DNA of 47,728 nt from an uncultured Deferribacteraceae bacterium (GCA_947039395.1 CAMQYS010000015.1:1-47728), one strand, 5' to 3'; shown: positions 18,099 to 27,937, numbered from the stretch's first letter. Notes: generated from the letters alone by a model not told the origin. Made by a program: numbers and translations.

Positions 18099-19461
18099 AT
18101 ATTTTGGTACAGATGGTATTAGAGGTGAGGTAAATGTTCCTCCTCTCACAGCAGACTTTACATTAAAACTGGGTAGGGCTGCTGCATTAAATGTTTTAAA
18201 AAATAGTAAAGATGATAAAAACAATCAACGTAAAATATTAGTTGGTAAAGACACACGAATATCTTCATATATGCTTGAGAATGCATTAGTTGCAGGTATC
18301 TGTTCAGCAGGGGTAGATGCAGTAATGGTTGGAGTTCTACCAACACCTGCGATCGCATTTATGACAAAATCAATAAGAGCTGACGCAGGAGTAGTAATAT
18401 CTGCATCACACAATCCATACTATGATAACGGTATAAAGTTTTTTGATAAGAACGGTTATAAGTTAGCCGATAGTGTTGAATTAGAGATTGAGGAGTTAAT
18501 AGACTTTTCAACTCCAGTAAAGTCAGACCAACATATAGGTAAAGCCTTTAGGATTGAGACTGCTATTGGAAGATATGTTGAGTTTGTAAAACAGACTTTT
18601 CCTAAAGCGTATACATTACGAGGAATACGTATAGTAACAGATTTAGCAAATGGTGCAGGGTATAGAGTTTGTCCTATGGCGTTAGAAGAGTTAGGTGCGG
18701 AGGTTATAGTTCTTAATAATGAGCCAAACGGTATGAATATCAATAAATCATGTGGAGCTGTATATCCTGAAAGTATGTCAGATATGGTTTTAAAATATAA
18801 AGCTGATATCGGTATATCGTTAGACGGCGATGCAGATAGAGTTATTTTTTCTGATAGTTTAGGTAACATTATTGATGGCGATAAAATTATGGGTATCTGT
18901 GCTAAAGATATGTTATTAGAGGGCACGTTGAAGAATAATACAATCGTTGCAACAGTTATGAGTAATTTAGGGTTTGAGAAATCTATGAATGATGCAGGAA
19001 TTAAAGTTATTCGTTCATCAGTTGGCGATAGATATGTTGTTGAAGAGATGATAAAGAGTGATTCAAACCTTGGAGGCGAACAATCGGGACATATTATTTT
19101 CTCTGATTTTAATCCAACAGGTGATGGTATTATATCTGTGCTTCAACTTTTAAAAGTTATGCGACGAACAGGTAAAACATTAACAGAGCTTGCATCAACG
19201 ATCACTTTATATCCACAGATATTAAAGAATGTATTAGTAAAAGAGAAAGTTCCCTTAGATAAGATGCCAAAAACTTTTGCACTAATTAATGATATAAAGC
19301 ATCGCCTAGATAAAAGAGGTAGAATATTAGTTAGATATTCTGGTACGGAGAATAAGTTAAGAGTTATGATAGAGGGCGAGCGTTTAGGACAGATCGAGTC
19401 ATACGCTGAAGAGATTATCACATTAATAAATGAAGAGATTACAACTTCAATAAACGATTAG
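18091..19461 (+). CDS. glmM: Phosphoglucosamine mutase
   Basis: A 456-residue enzyme that converts glucosamine 6-phosphate to glucosamine 1-phosphate for peptidoglycan and LPS precursors. The phosphoserine is Ser 106 in ISASHNPYYDNGIKFF, the metal loop DGDADR is at 245-250, the sugar loop GGEQSGH is present, and the phosphate-binding RYSGTEN is near the C-terminus. It starts within the last codons of ybbR, so translation is likely coupled. Confidence 0.97.
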   Translation: MRKYFGTDGIRGEVNVPPLTADFTLKLGRAAALNVLKNSKDDKNNQRKILVGKDTRISSYMLENALVAGICSAGVDAVMVGVLPTPAIAFMTKSIRADAGVVISASHNPYYDNGIKFFDKNGYKLADSVELEIEELIDFSTPVKSDQHIGKAFRIETAIGRYVEFVKQTFPKAYTLRGIRIVTDLANGAGYRVCPMALEELGAEVIVLNNEPNGMNINKSCGAVYPESMSDMVLKYKADIGISLDGDADRVIFSDSLGNIIDGDKIMGICAKDMLLEGTLKNNTIVATVMSNLGFEKSMNDAGIKVIRSSVGDRYVVEEMIKSDSNLGGEQSGHIIFSDFNPTGDGIISVLQLLKVMRRTGKTLTELASTITLYPQILKNVLVKEKVPLDKMPKTFALINDIKHRLDKRGRILVRYSGTENKLRVMIEGERLGQIESYAEEIITLINEEITTSIND

Positions 19462-19483
19462 GTTAGTAGAGGATTTAGAGAGT

Positions 19484-20200
19484 ATGTTATTTAATGTAAA
19501 TATAGATCATGTTGCAACACTTAGAGAGGCTAGAGGTGGTATAGAGCCATCAGTTCTTGATGCGGCATTAATTGTAGAAAAATGTGGCTGTGATGCTATA
19601 ACTGTTCATTTACGAGAGGATAGGCGTCATATACAAGATGATGATCTATTTACGATAATGAAAAGTGTAAATATCCCTATTAATCTTGAGATGGCATTAA
19701 GTGAAGAGATTATAGATATCGCATTAAAGTTAAAACCTAAGCAGATAACAATAGTTCCAGAAAGAAGGGAAGAGCTAACAACTGAAGGTGGTTTTGATAT
19801 TGTACGATATTTTGATAAAGCAACCAGTATGTTATCTGTATTTGCTGAAACAGGTATTTTATTGAGTTTATTTATTGATCCAGATGAGGATCAGATATCT
19901 GCATCAAAGGCGGCAGGTGTTGACATTATTGAGATTCATACAGGGGAGTACTCTAATTCATCAACATCAGATGCGATAAGTTTTGAACTTAATAGAATTA
20001 GTAAGGCAGCTATTAAGGGTAAGGAGTTAGATTTACAAGTTGCGGCAGGGCATGGATTAAATTATAGCAACATTGCACCGATTGTGAAAATTTTAGAGAT
20101 AGAAGAGTTGAATATTGGACACTCTATAATATCAAGATCGGTATTTGTAGGTTTAGAGAGAGCTATATTAGAGATGAAAAAATTAGTTGAGGTATTGTGA
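19484..20200 (+). CDS. pdxJ: Pyridoxine 5'-phosphate synthase
   Basis: A 238-residue TIM-barrel enzyme that makes pyridoxine 5'-phosphate from 1-deoxyxylulose 5-phosphate and 3-amino-2-oxopropyl phosphate. The N-terminus NVDHVATLREARGG-like stretch (here NIDHVATLREARGG), VHLREDRRHIQDDD, EIHTGEYS and AAGHGLNY are diagnostic. It lies 22 bp after glmM and overlaps acpS by 14 bp. Confidence 0.97.
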   Translation: MLFNVNIDHVATLREARGGIEPSVLDAALIVEKCGCDAITVHLREDRRHIQDDDLFTIMKSVNIPINLEMALSEEIIDIALKLKPKQITIVPERREELTTEGGFDIVRYFDKATSMLSVFAETGILLSLFIDPDEDQISASKAAGVDIIEIHTGEYSNSSTSDAISFELNRISKAAIKGKELDLQVAAGHGLNYSNIAPIVKILEIEELNIGHSIISRSVFVGLERAILEMKKLVEVL

Positions 20201-20543
20201 CATAATAGGTTGTGATATAATAGAGATAGATAGAATATCTAAATCTATCAATGATTTTGGAGACTCTTTTGTAAGTAAGATTCTTTCAGTAAAAGAGATT
20301 GAAGAGTATCTGTTTAGAAAAAAAAGCTTAACATATATATCTGGTAGGTTTGCAGCAAAAGAGGCTGTATCTAAAGCATTGGGTACAGGTTTTCATGCAG
20401 GTTTACTATTAAGAGATATCTCAATTCTTTCAAATCCGTTAGGTGTTCCAGAAGTTTACATCAAAAATAAGAGACGTGTTGACATTCATGTTACGATCTC
20501 TCACAGTAAAAACAATGCGATCTCTTTTGCACTTATAAAATAG
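20187..20543 (+). CDS. acpS: Holo-[acyl-carrier-protein] synthase
   Basis: A 118-residue enzyme that transfers phosphopantetheine from CoA to acyl carrier protein. It has the N-terminal GCDIIEIDRI with the metal-binding Asp and the second motif RFAAKEAVSKALGTG. The only possible start in frame is TTG at 20187, inside the end of pdxJ; no ATG or GTG lies before the conserved IIGCDII segment. Length is normal for the family. Confidence 0.93.
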   Translation: MRYCDIIGCDIIEIDRISKSINDFGDSFVSKILSVKEIEEYLFRKKSLTYISGRFAAKEAVSKALGTGFHAGLLLRDISILSNPLGVPEVYIKNKRRVDIHVTISHSKNNAISFALIK

Positions 20544-20596
20544 TAATTTTTGTGTTATAGTATTATGTATATTAATATAGAGGTTATGAGGTTATT

Positions 20597-21334
20597 ATGA
20601 GTGCAGTCATTATTCCAGCACGAATAGGATCGACTAGATTTCCTGCAAAAGTTTTAGCGTTAATAGATGGTGTTCCGATGGTTGTCAGAACAGCTATGCA
20701 GGCTATTAAATCTAAGGCAGATAAGGTAATTGTTACAAGTGATTCAGAAGAAGTTCTTAATCTGTTTAAAGATATAGATGAAGTTTCAACGGTATTAAGT
20801 GGTTCAGATATCAAAACAGGAACAGATAGAGTTGCTTTAATTACACAAAATATCCCTGATGAAGTTATTATAAATCTACAATCAGATGAACCATTTATAG
20901 ATTATAAACTTATAGATCAACTTATAGATGAATTATCTATTGATAATAGTAACTTTAAGATGATAACTGCAGCGACATTATTTAATGATATCAATGATGT
21001 TACTAATCCATCATATGTCAAAGTAGTTTTTAATAGTTTTAATTTAGCATTATATTTTTCAAGATCGGTTATACCGTACAATAGAGATAATATAGCTGGA
21101 GTTTCATACTATAAACATATTGGTATTTACGGTTATCGTAGAGATTTTTTATTTTGGATATTATCGAAACCACGTACATCACTAGAGATATCTGAAAACC
21201 TTGAACAGTTACGAGTTTTAGAGCATGGGTATAATATCAAGGTTGTAGAGACTGATTATAATCCAATATCAGTAGACACAGCAGAAGATTTAATAATAGC
21301 AGATAATTATTCAAAAAGTTTAAGAGGTAAGTAA
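20597..21334 (+). CDS. kdsB: 3-deoxy-manno-octulosonate cytidylyltransferase
   Basis: A 245-residue enzyme that activates Kdo with CTP for lipopolysaccharide core synthesis. The N-terminal signature IPARIGSTRFPAKVLALI, the DEP motif in LQSDEPFID and the segment HIGIYGYRRDFL are typical. The usual QGDEP is QSDEP here. It is 7 bp before pyrG, which makes the CTP it uses. Confidence 0.93.
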   Translation: MSAVIIPARIGSTRFPAKVLALIDGVPMVVRTAMQAIKSKADKVIVTSDSEEVLNLFKDIDEVSTVLSGSDIKTGTDRVALITQNIPDEVIINLQSDEPFIDYKLIDQLIDELSIDNSNFKMITAATLFNDINDVTNPSYVKVVFNSFNLALYFSRSVIPYNRDNIAGVSYYKHIGIYGYRRDFLFWILSKPRTSLEISENLEQLRVLEHGYNIKVVETDYNPISVDTAEDLIIADNYSKSLRGK

Positions 21335-21341
21335 AGCAGAT

Positions 21342-22964
21342 ATGTGTAAATATATATTTATCACGGGTGGAGTTTTGTCATCATTAGGTAAAGGGATAAC
21401 AGCAGCATCGTTATCATCATTACTTGAGTTACGTAACTATAAGGTAAAGATTAAGAAGTTTGATCCATATTTAAATTATGCATCAGGCACGATGAGTCCA
21501 TTACAGCACGGCGAGGTTTTTGTTACAGAAGATGGTGGCGAGGGCGATTTAGATTTAGGACATTATGAGCGATTTTTAAACAGTAAAACGGATAAGAGTT
21601 CAGATATTACATCTGGCAAAATATTTTATAATGTATTAGAGAAAGAGCGTAAGGGTGATTATGAAGGTGGTACAGTACAGGTTATTCCTCATATCACAGA
21701 TGAGATAAAATTAAATATATGTTCTGATAATGAAGGGTATGATATAGTTGTTGTAGAGATCGGTGGAACAGCAGGCGATATAGAAGGGTTACCGTTTTTA
21801 GAAGCGATTAGACAGATGAAGTTAGATAGTTCTGATGATATATTATACGTTCATGTAACACTTATTCCATATATTAAATCTGCGTTAGAGCTTAAAACAA
21901 AACCGACACAGCACTCTGTTAGACGTTTGCAAGAGATAGGTATTTCTCCAGATATATTGGTATGTAGAAGTGAATATCCGATAGATATGGAAATTAGAAC
22001 GAAGTTATCACTTTTTTGTAATGTTGATGAGAATGCTGTTATTTCATGTATAGATCAAAATACAATATATCAAGTACCTCTTGTACTTAATGAAGAGAGA
22101 ATGGATTTTGTTGTATTGCAAAAATTAAATTTACCTGATAGAGAAGTTGATCTATCAATATGGCAAGATATAGTGCGACGTATAAAACAGCCAAAAGATA
22201 GTATTAAGATCGGTATAGTTGGTAAATATCTTGGTACAAAAGACTCTTATATATCATTAAAAGAGGCGTTACTTCACGGTGGATTACCGAATGAGTTAAA
22301 AGTTGAAATAAAGTGGATTGATGCAGAAGTATTAGAAAATTGCGATCATGTTACAGATTATTTTGCTGATGTTGATGGTATTTTAGTTCCGGGTGGATTT
22401 GGAGAAAGAGGAGTAGAGGGTAAAATTATCGCTGCCAATTATGCACGAATGATAGATATTCCCTTTTTAGGTATCGGACTTGGAATGTGTGCAGCGGTTG
22501 TGGAATATTCAAGAAATGTATTAAAGATTAAGAATGCAACTTTAGCAGAATCAAAAGATACTACATCTAAAGAGTTAGTTATAGATTATCAGCATGATGA
22601 GTGTTACAATGTAGAGTTAGGTGCAACTATGCGTTTAGGTGGGTATAAAACAGAAATTATAGATAACACGCTTGCAAAATTGATATATGAAGAGGATACA
22701 GTTTTAGAACGACATAGACATAGATTAGAGGTAAACAATAGTTATAAAGATCAACTTGAACAGAATGGAATGATAGTATCAGGTAAATCTATTGATTGTG
22801 ATCTGATAGATATCATGGAGATTAAATCTCATAGATGGTTTATAGTAACTCAATTTCATCCAGAGTTTAATTCTAAACCGTTTGCTCCACACAAGATTTT
22901 CTCTTCATTTGTAAAAGCGAGTTATGAGTATAAAGTTAGTAAACGATCTACTGATATAAATTAA
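21342..22964 (+). CDS. pyrG: CTP synthase with glutaminase nucleophile position changed to glycine
   Basis: A 540-residue two-domain enzyme. The N-terminal synthetase domain is well conserved (GGVLSSLGKGITAASL, MSPLQHGEVFVTEDGGEGDLDLGHYERF). The C-terminal class I amidotransferase domain keeps PGGFGERG (oxyanion region), the lid RHRHRLEVNN and the His/Glu of FHPEF. The nucleophile elbow, normally GICLGMQ, reads GIGLGMC at 377-383. The catalytic Cys is therefore Gly at 379 and the Gln position has Cys at 383. Two codons differ from the canonical form (GGA and TGT). Glutamine hydrolysis is predicted lost or altered, and the enzyme may depend on free ammonia. kdsB lies 7 bp upstream. Confidence 0.95.
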   Translation: MCKYIFITGGVLSSLGKGITAASLSSLLELRNYKVKIKKFDPYLNYASGTMSPLQHGEVFVTEDGGEGDLDLGHYERFLNSKTDKSSDITSGKIFYNVLEKERKGDYEGGTVQVIPHITDEIKLNICSDNEGYDIVVVEIGGTAGDIEGLPFLEAIRQMKLDSSDDILYVHVTLIPYIKSALELKTKPTQHSVRRLQEIGISPDILVCRSEYPIDMEIRTKLSLFCNVDENAVISCIDQNTIYQVPLVLNEERMDFVVLQKLNLPDREVDLSIWQDIVRRIKQPKDSIKIGIVGKYLGTKDSYISLKEALLHGGLPNELKVEIKWIDAEVLENCDHVTDYFADVDGILVPGGFGERGVEGKIIAANYARMIDIPFLGIGLGMCAAVVEYSRNVLKIKNATLAESKDTTSKELVIDYQHDECYNVELGATMRLGGYKTEIIDNTLAKLIYEEDTVLERHRHRLEVNNSYKDQLEQNGMIVSGKSIDCDLIDIMEIKSHRWFIVTQFHPEFNSKPFAPHKIFSSFVKASYEYKVSKRSTDIN

Positions 22965-23045
22965 AGTGTATTATAATGCTATTGTAATGTATGCACAGTT
23001 AAGAGTTTATATAGAGAAAATGATGATATAAATTAAAGGGTATTA
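22953..23045. repeat. 21-bp direct repeat flanking the pyrG-kdsD gap
   Basis: GATATAAATTAAAGTGTATTA at 22953-22973 recurs with one mismatch at 23025-23045. The first copy spans the pyrG stop codon and the second precedes the kdsD start. In many relatives kdsA sits in this gap; here the 87 bp hold no gene. Confidence 0.6.
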
Positions 23046-23051
23046 AGCAGT

Positions 23052-24023
23052 ATGGAAAGAAAAGATATATTAAAAATAGGACAAGAAGCTTTACAGATAG
23101 AGATAGACTCATTATTATTAGTGAAGTCTAAGTTATCTAATTCTTTTATAGATGCTGTAGAAGCAATATATAATTGTATAGGTAGAGTAGTAGTTATAGG
23201 TATAGGTAAATCAGGACAGATAGCTAAAAAGATATCAGCAACATTAGCATCAACTGGAACGCCATCATTTTTTCTTCATCCAGCAGAGGGTATGCACGGT
23301 GATTTAGGAATGATTGTTAAAGGCGATATCGTTATCATGTTATCAAACAGTGGTGAGACAGAGGAGATTAAATCACTTCTACCAACTATTAAAAGGTTTG
23401 ATGTAACACTTATATCAATAGTAGGCAATGTAACCTCAACGCTTGCAAAGTTTGCAGATATAGTGATTGATGCAACGGTGGAGAAAGAGGCTTGTTCACT
23501 TAATTTAGCACCGACATCATCAACAACTGTTGCATTAGCGTTAGGTGATGCCTTAGCTGTAGCACTTGTAGAGAAACGAGGTTTTAAGGCAGAAGATTTT
23601 CTTAAATTTCATCCATCAGGAAGTTTAGGTAAAAAGTTGTTAGTAAAAGTTTCAGATATTATGCGTACAGGGAGCGATTTACCGATTGTTAATTATGACT
23701 CATCTGTTGATGTAGGCGTTAATATGATAAATGAGAAAGGTTTCGGTTGTACGGCTGTACTAGATGATGATAGAAAGTTGATAGGTATTATTACAGATGG
23801 AGATATAAGACGTGCAGCAAGTAGCAATATCTTAAATACAGCAAAAAGTGTAGAAGATATAATGACTAAATCGCCTAAAGTTATTTCATCAATTGAGTTA
23901 GTTGCAACAGCAGTTATGTTGATGGAGAAGCATAAGATTACGACATTATTTGTTGTAGATGATAATAAATATTTAGTTGGATTAATACATTTTCAAGATA
24001 TTTTAGTAGAAGGTATTATATAG
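23052..24023 (+). CDS. kdsD: Arabinose-5-phosphate isomerase
   Basis: A 323-residue KdsD/KpsF-family enzyme that converts ribulose 5-phosphate to arabinose 5-phosphate, the first step toward Kdo. It has an N-terminal SIS sugar-isomerase domain (GIGKSGQIAKKISATLASTG, HPAEGMHGDLGM, LSNSGETEEI) and two C-terminal CBS domains (about 205-265 and 270-323). Full length for the family. Followed by lptC without a kdsC gene between them. Confidence 0.95.
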   Translation: MERKDILKIGQEALQIEIDSLLLVKSKLSNSFIDAVEAIYNCIGRVVVIGIGKSGQIAKKISATLASTGTPSFFLHPAEGMHGDLGMIVKGDIVIMLSNSGETEEIKSLLPTIKRFDVTLISIVGNVTSTLAKFADIVIDATVEKEACSLNLAPTSSTTVALALGDALAVALVEKRGFKAEDFLKFHPSGSLGKKLLVKVSDIMRTGSDLPIVNYDSSVDVGVNMINEKGFGCTAVLDDDRKLIGIITDGDIRRAASSNILNTAKSVEDIMTKSPKVISSIELVATAVMLMEKHKITTLFVVDDNKYLVGLIHFQDILVEGII

Positions 24024-24068
24024 TAGATTGTTTAGGTAGTAGATAAAATATAAGAGAAAAATTTTAAT

Positions 24069-24659
24069 ATGAAAAAAGTTAGATTAAGAACTATACTTTT
24101 TGTTTTTTTATTTATAACACTTACAACTAATATTGTTATTGTTATTTTGCGAGAAGATACAGCTACTATGAGTTATATAACAGCAATTGAATCGAATAAA
24201 TTAATTATTACAGGGCTTGATTACGGTTATCTAAATGCAAAGGATTCATTTATTAGGATTATATCAGATTTAGCTTATGCAGATATTTTAGCGAATAAAT
24301 TTAAATTGGAAGATATAGATATTAGTTTTGATAACACTAAACTTAAAGTTAACGCAGAGGCAGAGAGAGGTAGTTACACACTTAATAAGATCCTTGAAGC
24401 ATCAGGCGATTTAAATGGAACATTAAACGACTTCTCTTTTACAACAAATAAAAATGGAAATTTAGTTTATTATTATAAAACAAGTAAGGGTTCAATTTTA
24501 AATGGTTTAGAAGTGAAACAGGGAGAGAATATGATTTATTCTGATTCAGTATTTTTTGATGGAGCAAATGATTTCTTTTTCTTTAAGGATAATGTTATTG
24601 TAAATTATACAAAACCTATTACCTTATCAGATGGAGAGAAAGTAATATCTAATGATTAA
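24069..24659 (+). CDS. lptC: LPS export protein LptC
   Basis: A 196-residue bitopic protein with one N-terminal membrane segment (ILFVFLFITLTTNIVIVIL, about 9-27) and a periplasmic beta-rich domain. LptC links the LptBFG transporter to LptA in the LPS bridge. Sequence similarity of LptC proteins is weak; identification rests on size, topology and its position directly before lptA and lptB. It overlaps lptA by 8 bp. Confidence 0.85.
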   Translation: MKKVRLRTILFVFLFITLTTNIVIVILREDTATMSYITAIESNKLIITGLDYGYLNAKDSFIRIISDLAYADILANKFKLEDIDISFDNTKLKVNAEAERGSYTLNKILEASGDLNGTLNDFSFTTNKNGNLVYYYKTSKGSILNGLEVKQGENMIYSDSVFFDGANDFFFFKDNVIVNYTKPITLSDGEKVISND

Positions 24660-25137
24660 TATATTTATGGCAACAAAATTATTGATAATATTTTTATTAA
24701 TAACTATCTCTATTGAAGTTACGGCAAAAGAGATAGATAATACACCGATTCGAGTTCAAGCTGATAGTATGAAGTATTTTGGTAAAGATAAACGTTCGGT
24801 ATTTAGTGGCAATGTTATTTCATTTAACGATACTTTTAATTTAACATCAGATAGTGTAACTGTTTTATTAGATGATAATTTAACTATATGGAAGATTATT
24901 AGTGATGGGAATGTAAACTTTAAAACGGATGATATAATATCTACTGCAAACACAGCAGAGCTTGATGAGAAACAAAAAATTATAATTCTTCAAGGTGGTG
25001 TAAAGGTTTGGCAAGGTGATAACCTTTTAGAGGGCGACAAGATGACTATTTACTATGAAGAGAATAAAATTTTAATTGATAAAGGAACAGACAGTAGAGT
25101 AAACATACTATTTAAACCAGATAAAAAAGAGGAATAA
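24652..25137 (+). CDS. lptA: LPS transport periplasmic protein LptA
   Basis: A 161-residue OstA-domain protein with a signal peptide (hydrophobic [16 protein letters not shown]) and mature start near [10 protein letters not shown]. The pattern [10 protein letters not shown]...[21 protein letters not shown] is the repeated OstA strand pattern. It forms the periplasmic LPS bridge. An in-frame ATG at 24667 (MATKLL) would give an equally good signal peptide. It overlaps lptC and is 1 bp before lptB. Confidence 0.92.
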   Translation: MINIFMATKLLIIFLLITISIEVTAKEIDNTPIRVQADSMKYFGKDKRSVFSGNVISFNDTFNLTSDSVTVLLDDNLTIWKIISDGNVNFKTDDIISTANTAELDEKQKIIILQGGVKVWQGDNLLEGDKMTIYYEENKILIDKGTDSRVNILFKPDKKEE

Positions 25138-25138
25138 A

Positions 25139-25858
25139 TTGGGAATATTCGTTGATAATATATATAAATCATTTAAAAGAAGATCGGTTGTGAATGGAGT
25201 TTCATTAACAGTTGATAACGGCGAAATAGTAGGGTTATTAGGTCCAAATGGAGCTGGTAAATCGACTATGTTTTATATAATTGTAGGGCTTTTAAAGCCT
25301 GATAAAGGTAGTATTTCTCTTAGTGGAGAGAATATTACAAAGCTACCGATATTTAAACGTTCAAGACTTGGAATAGGATATTTAGCACAAGAGAGTTCGA
25401 TTTTCAGAAATATGACAGTATACAATAATATTGTAGCAGCGTTAGAGTTTAGATACTCTAACAAGGCTGTAATAAAGAGTCGAGTAGAGGAACTGGTATC
25501 TGATTTTAATTTAGAGAAGATAACAAAGAGTTACGGTTATGCGTTATCAGGTGGCGAAAGACGTAGGGTAGAGATCGCAAGATGTCTTGCAACAAATCCA
25601 GATTTCATATTATTAGATGAACCGTTTGCTGGTATTGATCCGATTTCAGTATCAGATATTCAGTCGATGATATTTTCATTAAAAAATAGAGGTATCGGAG
25701 TACTAATTACAGATCATAATGTAAGAGAAACATTAAAAATAACAGATAGAGCGTATATAGTATCAGATGGCGAAATATTAGTTGAAGGTTCAGCAGAAGT
25801 TGTTCTTGATAATAATGAAGTAAAAAGCAGATACTTAGGAGATAGTTTTACTCTTTAA
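25139..25858 (+). CDS. lptB: LPS export ABC transporter ATP-binding protein LptB
   Basis: A 239-residue ATPase that powers LPS extraction with LptFG. Walker A is GPNGAGKST at 35-43, signature LSGGE at 135-139, Walker B ILLDEP at 156-161 and the switch His is in ITDHNVRE. The FAGIDP segment after Walker B is typical of LptB. The start is TTG with an AGAGGA site. lptF and lptG are not in the window. Confidence 0.96.
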   Translation: MGIFVDNIYKSFKRRSVVNGVSLTVDNGEIVGLLGPNGAGKSTMFYIIVGLLKPDKGSISLSGENITKLPIFKRSRLGIGYLAQESSIFRNMTVYNNIVAALEFRYSNKAVIKSRVEELVSDFNLEKITKSYGYALSGGERRRVEIARCLATNPDFILLDEPFAGIDPISVSDIQSMIFSLKNRGIGVLITDHNVRETLKITDRAYIVSDGEILVEGSAEVVLDNNEVKSRYLGDSFTL

Positions 25859-25898
25859 CATTAATTTGTTAGTAGTAAAGGGAAAAAACAGTGTAAAT

Positions 25899-27359
25899 AT
25901 GAACAACATAAGACAAAACATAGGTATCAAAACAACGATACAAACAAGTATCATCATTACTCCAGAGATGAAACAATCTTTAGCGATGTTACAGATGCCT
26001 ATTCATGAATTAACTAGCGAGATCAATAATATTTTAGAGGATAATCCTTTACTTGAGATTATAGATAATGAACTTCAAACCGATACAGATGATCCAATAG
26101 ATGATACAGTTGATCGCAAAGAAGATATTTCAGATACGGTTACAAGTGATGAGTGGCAAGAATATATCGGTTACGATATAAAAGATGATATAAGTTATAC
26201 TCCTTCTAAAGATGATGAGTTTTACGATTATGAGCAGTATTTATCGGATACTCCGACATTATATGAACATTTGATGACCCAGTTAAAATCTAGTGGTATT
26301 GCAGAAGATATGATGTTTATTGGCGAGTTTATTATAGGTAATTTATCAGATGAGGGTTACTTTATTTTAGATAAGGAAGAGTCGGTAAAAGAGTTAAATT
26401 TAGAAGTAGATATTGATATAGATTTAGATGTTGATTTAAAGTTGTTTGAGAAGGTTTTATCGGTTATAAAAAGTTTTGATCCAGTAGGTGTTGCAGCAGG
26501 ATCATTAAATGAATCTATATTTATACAGATAGCGTTACTAGATGAACCTAAAGTTTATCTAGATTTAATTAAAGAGCTACTAAATAATTATTCAGATTTA
26601 CTTATAAATTATAGATATGATGATATATTAAAAAAGATGTCTATAGAGAGAGATACGTTTGATCATCTTCTATCTCTCATAAAGAAAACAGATCCAAAAC
26701 CTGGATTAAATTATGCTTCATCATCGGCAGATTATATTACACCAGATGTATATATTTTGAGAGAGAAAAGTAAGTTTGAGGTATCTATAAATGAGAGTGG
26801 CTTACCAGCGTTTAGGTTGAACAAATATTATATAAATATGTTTAATAAGAGTTCGCAGGATAAAGAATCTAAGCAGTATGTAAAAGATAAGATACGCAAT
26901 GCTTTATGGGTTATAGAGTCGTTGCAGAAGAGACAGAGTGCAATAAGAAGAGTTGTTATGGCGTTGATTGATGTCCAACGAGATTTTCTTATGAACGGTA
27001 TAGATTATATTAAGCCATTAAAACTAAAAGATATTTCAGAGATAACTGGATTACATGAGTCAACTATAAGTAGAGTAACATCAGGTAAGTATGCGATGAC
27101 TGAACATGGTTTGATAGAGTTAAAATCATTTTTTGTAAAATCGATAGATAACGGTGGCGAAGATGTTTCCACTACAAAAATAAAGAGTGTGTTGAGGGAG
27201 TTGATTGATAAAGAAGATCCGAGTAAACCATTTTCAGATCAGCGTTTAGTAGAAGAGTTATCAACGGTAGGATTAACAATAGCGAGAAGAACGGTTGCAA
27301 AATATAGAGATGAGCTTAACATAAAGACAATGTCTCAACGTAAGCGTTTGAAGGGTTAG
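25899..27359 (+). CDS. rpoN: RNA polymerase sigma-54 factor
   Basis: A 486-residue alternative sigma factor. Region I is the Gln/Leu-rich start (IQTSIIITPEMKQSLAMLQMP...LEDNPLLE). An acidic region II follows, then the core-binding and DNA-binding parts with a helix-turn-helix (LKDISEITGLHESTISRVTSGKY) and the RpoN box ARRTVAKYRDELNI near the end. I place the start at ATG 25899 (MNNIRQNIG) since AAAGGGA lies upstream and region I begins directly after it. A TTG at 25866 in the same frame has no site. Position after lptB and before hpf is the usual order. It would need enhancer-binding activators, none of which are present. Confidence 0.94.
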   Translation: MNNIRQNIGIKTTIQTSIIITPEMKQSLAMLQMPIHELTSEINNILEDNPLLEIIDNELQTDTDDPIDDTVDRKEDISDTVTSDEWQEYIGYDIKDDISYTPSKDDEFYDYEQYLSDTPTLYEHLMTQLKSSGIAEDMMFIGEFIIGNLSDEGYFILDKEESVKELNLEVDIDIDLDVDLKLFEKVLSVIKSFDPVGVAAGSLNESIFIQIALLDEPKVYLDLIKELLNNYSDLLINYRYDDILKKMSIERDTFDHLLSLIKKTDPKPGLNYASSSADYITPDVYILREKSKFEVSINESGLPAFRLNKYYINMFNKSSQDKESKQYVKDKIRNALWVIESLQKRQSAIRRVVMALIDVQRDFLMNGIDYIKPLKLKDISEITGLHESTISRVTSGKYAMTEHGLIELKSFFVKSIDNGGEDVSTTKIKSVLRELIDKEDPSKPFSDQRLVEELSTVGLTIARRTVAKYRDELNIKTMSQRKRLKG

Positions 27360-27400
27360 TTTTTTTTTGAAGAAGTAAAATAAAATTGGAGTATTTGTTT

Positions 27401-27937
27401 ATGAGAGTTAACATATTTGCGAAGAATATTACAGTTACGGATGCAATTAAAGAGTATTCTGAAAAAAAGATCAGCAAGTTAGAGAAGTATTTTGAAGATG
27501 GCGATGTTCAGATCAATTTTGAAGTAGTAAAAAATATTCACATAGTGGAAATTTTAGTTGATGTTAAAGGTATGTTTCTAAAAGGTTTTGATAGATCAGA
27601 GGATTTATATACGTCTATAGATTTTGCTATAGATAAGATTGAGAAACAGTTAGTAAAGTATAGAGATAAAATCCGTACAAGAAAACCGTACAATCATAAA
27701 CCAGAGGATACATTATTTATGGATGTTTACGATACAGAGACTATCCATGATGACTCACCATCAATAGTTATATCAAAATCTATCCCATCAAAACCGATGG
27801 ATATAGATGAAGCAGTTATGCAGATGAACTTACTTAATAAAGAGTTTTTTGTGTTTAATAATATTGATGGAAACGAGATCAATGTTGTATATAAAAGAGA
27901 TGATGGTAATATAGGACTGATTAAAGACGGACATTAA
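27401..27937 (+). CDS. hpf: Ribosome hibernation promoting factor, long form
   Basis: A 178-residue protein with an N-terminal S30AE domain (about 1-100) and the C-terminal dimerisation domain (KPMDIDEAVMQMNLLNKEFFVFNN...). Long-form Hpf pairs 70S ribosomes into inactive 100S dimers in stationary phase or stress. The ATG at 27401 has a GGAG site (27388-27391); the in-frame TTG at 27386 would overlap this site. The rpoN-hpf pair is conserved in many Gram-negatives. Confidence 0.94.
   Translation: MRVNIFAKNITVTDAIKEYSEKKISKLEKYFEDGDVQINFEVVKNIHIVEILVDVKGMFLKGFDRSEDLYTSIDFAIDKIEKQLVKYRDKIRTRKPYNHKPEDTLFMDVYDTETIHDDSPSIVISKSIPSKPMDIDEAVMQMNLLNKEFFVFNNIDGNEINVVYKRDDGNIGLIKDGH

Noticed and set aside
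18456-18926. 156-codon minus-strand ORF inside glmM
   Set aside because: It overlaps a fully conserved enzyme gene on the other strand and its protein has no recognisable features.
25866-25898. Longer RpoN N-terminus from a TTG start
   Set aside because: No ribosome binding site before the TTG, and the family's region I begins right after the ATG at 25899.
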